Positions 60,652 through 64,000 of a stretch of 64,000 bases of DNA are shown one piece after another (positions within the stretch are counted from its first letter, which is position 1; the number at the start of each line of letters is the position of its first letter). The notes below the pieces were generated by a model. The model worked only from the letters and a program-made list of their open reading frames with translations. It searched no databases and was not told the origin of the DNA. Made by a program: the position numbers and the translations under genes. Where the stretch lies: the NCBI RefSeq assembly GCF_018403225.1, contig NZ_BOSG01000003.1:496001-560000 (forward strand), written 5' to 3'. This DNA comes from Paenibacillus sp. J23TS9. GTDB lineage: Bacteria > Bacillota > Bacilli > Paenibacillales > Paenibacillaceae.

Positions 60652-62391
60652 TTAAAGCAACTTAATCAGCTCTTCTAGCTCATCAACTAATACTTTTGCA
60701 AGTTCGAAATCAGTATCTTTTAAAGCCAATTCTATTTTCATTTCAACTGCTTTTTTGTTTTGTTCCGCCTCTAAATAGTCTTTATCAAAATGACTAGCAT
60801 AAATCATCTGTTTAAATTTTCGCATAGTCATTTTTCTAATCGTCTTATCGTCAATGATTAATACATAATCCATACCATTTACAACAGAATAGAAATCATG
60901 AGATATCATGAGAATCGCACCTTTATAATCATCAATGGCTTTTTCCAGCGCGATTTGTGTATAGGTGTCTAAATGGCTTGTCGGTTCGTCAAGAAGCAAT
61001 ACGTTTGCTTTACTGGCAGAAACTTTAGCCAATTGAAGTATATTTTTTTCTCCACCAGATAAAGATGCTATCTTCTGATTAACGATTTCTCCTTCAAAGC
61101 CATAGTGTGATATATACGATCTAACCTCATCATAAGTGCTAAACCCAGCATCAATGAATTCTTCTAGTATTGTATTAGAATCCTTTAACACTTCGCCTTG
61201 AAGCTGAGATAGATAAGCCACTTTAGCATCCGCATTTATTTCAATGGAATCATGATGATTGTTAAAGATATCTCGGAGTAAAGTCGTTTTTCCGGTACCG
61301 TTTGGACCGATAATGGCTACTTTATCCGTAGATTTTATCTCAAAGCTAACATTGTCTAACAGCAGCTCATCAAAGGCAACACTATAGTTACTGACATTTA
61401 CAACATTGGTGTCTTCAATCTCATGATCAATATCAAAACTAATATTCGGCTGCTTAATTTCTACAAATGGTGCTTTAATTCTACGCGCTTCCAATCTCTC
61501 TTGAAATCTAACTCTAGCTTTTAAAGCTCTCCCTCTAGATGCTTCTGAATTAATCGTTGCGATAGCTCTAAGATTATCAATGATGTTATCGTATCTCTCA
61601 ATTTCTTCTTGTTCAGCGACTGCAATTTCTTGCAACTCAACTTTTGTTTGAAGTAATGAGAAATTATACTCAATATATCGCCCATCAAACTCTTGGATCT
61701 CCATGTTTTCAAGGTGTATAATTTTGTTGAAACAATGATTCAATAGATATCGGTTGTGCGTAACAACTAGCAGCATCCCTTTGTGAGAATTAATAAGTTT
61801 TTTAAGCGCATTTAGGTTTTCGAAATCTAAAAATACATCCGGTTCGTCCATAATCATTAAGTCGGGACTATTAAGCATCTCCTTCATCACTTGAATAAGT
61901 TTGAATTCTCCACCACTCAGTTCGGATACCCTTACATCTTTTAGCTTCATGAGGTTTGCTAGATTTAGTTTTTTATTAATGTTGCTTTCAAAATTCTCGC
62001 CGCCGATTGCATCAAACGCGTCTAAAGCTAATTGATACTCTTCGAGTAACGGCTCAATATCCGATGATGTTTCCATTTCAGTACAAAGAGATTGTATTTC
62101 ATTTTGTATTTTAATAAATTCTTCTCCAATATATTCAAAAACGGTTGTTTCTTTCGTTCTGTCTAGTTGGGAGAACTGACTTACATACCCAATTGTGCAG
62201 GTTGGATCTATCTCTAACTTGCCCTCGAACAAATATCTTTCTGGATCCATCAGTATATCGATCAGTGTACTTTTACCACTGCCACTTGTTCCTATAAAAG
62301 CGCAATGCTGTGCTTCTTCTAACGTAAATGAAATGTTTTTATATAATTCTTTTTGTGGAAATGAGAAGGATAAGTTTTCAACTTTTATCAT
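60652..62391 (-). CDS. ABC-F family ATPase (ribosome-associated, antibiotic-resistance type)
   Basis: A 579-residue protein with two ABC domains and no membrane segment. Domain 1: GTSGSGKST (about 34-42), LSGGEFKLI, LMIMDEPDVFLD. Linker with a charged helical region (about 240-320; SRGRALKARVRFQERLEARR). Domain 2: GPNGTGKTT (about 361-369), LSGGEKNILQLAK, VLLLDEPTSHLD, and a C-terminal helix rich in Leu, Glu and Lys. ABC-F proteins of this shape (Vga, Lsa, VmlR type) bind the ribosomal E site and dislodge antibiotics; a housekeeping translation factor is the alternative. AAAGGTAATACT precedes the ATG. Upstream is about 400 bases of non-coding sequence where a regulatory leader would fit. Confidence 0.85.
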   Translation of the reverse strand: MIKVENLSFSFPQKELYKNISFTLEEAQHCAFIGTSGSGKSTLIDILMDPERYLFEGKLEIDPTCTIGYVSQFSQLDRTKETTVFEYIGEEFIKIQNEIQSLCTEMETSSDIEPLLEEYQLALDAFDAIGGENFESNINKKLNLANLMKLKDVRVSELSGGEFKLIQVMKEMLNSPDLMIMDEPDVFLDFENLNALKKLINSHKGMLLVVTHNRYLLNHCFNKIIHLENMEIQEFDGRYIEYNFSLLQTKVELQEIAVAEQEEIERYDNIIDNLRAIATINSEASRGRALKARVRFQERLEARRIKAPFVEIKQPNISFDIDHEIEDTNVVNVSNYSVAFDELLLDNVSFEIKSTDKVAIIGPNGTGKTTLLRDIFNNHHDSIEINADAKVAYLSQLQGEVLKDSNTILEEFIDAGFSTYDEVRSYISHYGFEGEIVNQKIASLSGGEKNILQLAKVSASKANVLLLDEPTSHLDTYTQIALEKAIDDYKGAILMISHDFYSVVNGMDYVLIIDDKTIRKMTMRKFKQMIYASHFDKDYLEAEQNKKAVEMKIELALKDTDFELAKVLVDELEELIKLL

Positions 62392-62699
62392 AGTATTACC
62401 TTTCTTTATAACTAAATTTGTGACTATTATTGAAAATATTGTGGAGCATAGAGTTTGAGTTTACCGTTGTTAGAGTAACACTGTTTTCAACCAACTTCAA
62501 TCCATTTGTACCCCATCCCTTGGGGGTCAAAGTTCCTTGCTACCTCCTTAACTGTCCTCATAAAATCGCCGTGCCTTCACCGACCTTTTTCATCACCTGA
62601 AGAAAATACTTCCAAAATACAACGAGGTGTCCAAAGACAAATCAGAATCAAAGTCAGTTATCTTTTATTTCACAAAACAGTTGGTAATCTTAAGGGAAC
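62392..62699. other. Gap of about 300 bases upstream of the ABC-F gene
   Basis: It holds the ABC-F leader and promoter region. A minus-strand frame (about 62490-62580) encodes TVKEVARNFDPQGMGYKWIE and may be the tail of the decayed transposase or another lost gene; I cannot decide. Confidence 0.35.
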
Positions 62700-63193
62700 T
62701 GAGCATGACAAAATAGATCGGTGAAAAGCTGAAGCTATCCACCAACCCAGTGTGAGCATATTGTCCCCGCGGACGAATCGACCTATCGTATGGTCATGAA
62801 TGCAAGCCAAAAGTTCGACTTTCTTACTTCAATTTTGATTAATACAGAATCGTCTACGATAAACACGCGAATTCGAGAACTAGAAATGAGTGATTCGAAG
62901 CACCAAACAACCAAGAAACTTAAACTATAAAGGAATTTACGCCATTCAAATCCTGAATGATTAAGGTAGCGGTAGATGACGTCCTTGCCAGGCACCGAGG
63001 AGCGCTCACTCTCTAAAAGGCGGTACTAATTTCGCTACTGGAAAACAAGAGTGAACAGAAGCTGCAACACCTCCAACGCCGGTATACCGAACGACTTGCA
63101 GATACCTGCTTAACATAGTAAGTGGCCAATTTTCAAAGTAACTAATAACGATGTAATGCGATTCAAACTCTTTTCAGGTAGAGTAAATTTCAC
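62700..63193 (-). mobile_element. Remnant of an IS4-family transposase gene
   Basis: Read on the minus strand across several frames and stops, the sequence gives VKFTLPEKSLNRITSLL, then SFGIPALEVLQLLFTLVF, ERSSVPGKDVIYRYLNHSGF, WRKFLYSLS, RIRVFIVDDSV, and after a frameshift KVELLACIHDHTIGRFVRG and NMLTLGW. These are in the right order for the N-terminal half of an IS4-family transposase, including the first catalytic-domain Asp region. The C-terminal half and the terminal inverted repeats are not found. Confidence 0.75.
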
Positions 63194-63238
63194 CCTACTT
63201 ATGGTATGGTTCAGCTTAACGGGTCTATCGGCGAAAAT
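63190..63238 (+). repeat. Dispersed core element, copy 10
   Basis: Contains CACCCTACTTATGGTATGGT then TCAGCTTAACGGGTCTATCG and GCGAAAATG. It begins exactly where the IS4 transposase remnant ends. The small frame at 63206 starts inside it. Confidence 0.65.
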
Positions 63239-63400
63239 GCGAAAGGAGCTGCCGCTGCTGTTGTAAATTGGCTCTTTTCCTTCATTGCCAATTACTACGG
63301 ATGGCTTATCGGAGCGGCTGTAATCATTTTTATATTGATAGCGATTGGAAGAAACAAATCGAAAAATAATGAAGAGAACCAAACAGATCACATCCAATAG
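63206..63400 (+). CDS. Possible small single-span membrane protein
   Basis: A 64-codon frame whose middle is one good membrane helix (YYGWLIGAAVIIFILIAIGR) followed by a polar tail (NKSKNNEENQTDHIQ). The first twelve codons lie inside a dispersed repeat and no ribosome binding site precedes the ATG, so it may instead be a fragment of a longer membrane protein cut by the repeat or IS insertion. Function unknown. Confidence 0.35.
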   Translation: MVQLNGSIGENAKGAAAAVVNWLFSFIANYYGWLIGAAVIIFILIAIGRNKSKNNEENQTDHIQ

Positions 63401-63560
63401 TTAGACGAAATGAGGCCAATAAATTCAATACGAAAGTTCAAGATGTGAAATGAATTTCCTATTGATGATAAGATAAGTTAATCCCAGCCGATGTAGAATA
63501 TATGCTAAATAGTGTGGGGACATATATCATCATTTTTCGCTATTTTCTTATTCTCTACGA

Positions 63561-63590
63561 TTGATATTAATGGTAAAATATTCTTATATT
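63561..63590 (+). promoter_or_regulatory. Promoter of the secreted-protein gene at 63618
   Basis: TTGATA (63561-63566) and TATATT (63585-63590) are separated by 18 bases, 28 bases before the GTG start. Confidence 0.5.
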
Positions 63591-63617
63591 AAGATAACTT
63601 CAGGGGGTATGTTGTAA

Positions 63618-64000
63618 GTGAATAGATTCCGATGTAATTCCATGATTCTTTTTATACTAATATTAATCCTTCTCCCATTCGGTAGCATTACGAGTGCCAG
63701 CGAAACAGCTACCACAGAGAAAAGCAACTATTACTTCGTCTACAATAGCTCAAAGGTCGACACTAAGGACCTCGCGGCCATCAAGCAATACGTAGCTAAG
63801 TTCAAGAATACCAATAACGTTTTGTTTGACGCAAAAAACTACAAGGAAGCTCCCAAACTACTAGATGCCCTGAAAGCCCAGCAGAAGAAGATCGGCGGCA
63901 AAGTCGCTGGGGTCCAGATCTTTGGTCTGGCGAACGATGTTCCTGCCTTCTCCTACGTCCATAAAATGAAGCCTACGGAAGGTAATTTTGAATGGAACGG
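63618..64000 (+). CDS. Secreted protein, N-terminal part (runs off the right edge)
   Basis: From GTG 63618, with AGGGGG eleven bases upstream, 127 codons are open to the window end. Residues 1-30 are a Sec signal peptide (FRCNSMILFILILILLPFGS, then ITSASE as a cleavage region). The mature part is Lys-rich (YYFVYNSSKVDTKDLAAIKQ; LLDALKAQQKKIGG) with no motif that I recognise in the visible part. Extracellular location is inferred from the signal. Confidence 0.65.
   Translation, partial: MNRFRCNSMILFILILILLPFGSITSASETATTEKSNYYFVYNSSKVDTKDLAAIKQYVAKFKNTNNVLFDAKNYKEAPKLLDALKAQQKKIGGKVAGVQIFGLANDVPAFSYVHKMKPTEGNFEWN

Noticed and set aside
63110..63397. 95-codon minus-strand frame at the right end
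   Set aside because: Its C-terminal part is the start of the decayed IS4 transposase and the N-terminal part is antisense of other sequence; not a real gene.
1..64000. CRISPR arrays, rRNA operons, prophage or conjugative modules
   Set aside because: No regularly spaced direct repeats, no rRNA sequence and no phage structural, integrase or transfer genes were seen.

Overview
The window looks like chromosomal DNA of a Gram-positive, spore-forming Bacillales member, most probably Paenibacillus. This rests on AGGAGG-type ribosome binding sites with several TTG/GTG starts, a YheC/YheD-type ATP-grasp gene, S-layer-homology (SLH) anchored surface protein, an alternative (carboxyspermidine) polyamine operon, DinB/SRPBCC/WYL/AraC-GyrI genes typical of that genus, and moderate GC. 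No rRNA, intact tRNA, CRISPR array, prophage or intact insertion sequence is visible.

Layout. 1-2.9 kb: a PAS signalling protein cut by the window edge and two secreted/lipid-anchored proteins of unknown role. 3.2-6.7 kb: Bcr/CflA efflux pump, LysR regulator and a divergent F420-ligase-like gene. 6.8-12 kb: DUF2785 protein with alpha/beta hydrolase, WYL regulator, a MerR-SRPBCC-SRPBCC operon, DNA alkylation repair protein. 12.6-15.1 kb: two-gene spermidine operon. 15.1-16.6 kb: a small DNA-binding protein with a degenerate aminoglycoside-phosphotransferase-like partner. 16.7-25 kb: TetR/DHA2 pump, methyltransferase, MarR/amidohydrolase, MFS pump/TetR, TMEM175-like channel. 25-30.2 kb: YheC/D protein, two small beta-rich unknowns, an orphan trpB and a GSDH-type sugar dehydrogenase. 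30.4-37.7 kb: DinB, hydrolase, YbfB-type MFS/LysR, Hsp33-like/MerR pair, MerR/SDR operon. 37.9-43.5 kb: SLH-anchored 5'-nucleotidase, HxlR/SRPBCC, M3 peptidase. 43.9-53.8 kb: APH-type kinase, two AraC-GyrI regulators, DUF4386 protein, IsdG-like monooxygenase, TetR-controlled ABC exporter, aldo-keto reductase, SDR/MarR. 53.9-64 kb: unknown membrane-anchored protein, serine hydrolase, DinB, a DoxX-like gene whose 5' end was copied from its neighbour, orphan pyrH behind a leader-peptide attenuator, ABC-F protein, IS4 transposase remnant and a secreted protein cut by the window end.

How it works together. Most of the region consists of small self-contained modules: one single-component regulator (LysR, TetR, MarR, MerR, HxlR, AraC) beside one pump or enzyme, often with palindromic operators visible in the shared intergenic space. 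The theme is response to toxic small molecules and oxidative or alkylation stress; the anabolic genes (spermidine, trpB, pyrH) are isolated.

The most interesting unexplained structure is a dispersed element, about 45-60 bases long, with a conserved core (TTATGGTACGGTTC). About ten copies are present, all in the same orientation, several closed by compensating stems and followed by a terminator hairpin. Next are the leader peptide plus attenuator in front of the orphan UMP kinase, and a 107-bp duplication that gave a DoxX gene the promoter and first codons of a GyrI-like gene. Broken genes are frequent (IS4 transposase, SLH domain, SDR, MFS, and copies of two local unknown families), so this is a region of active gain and decay.
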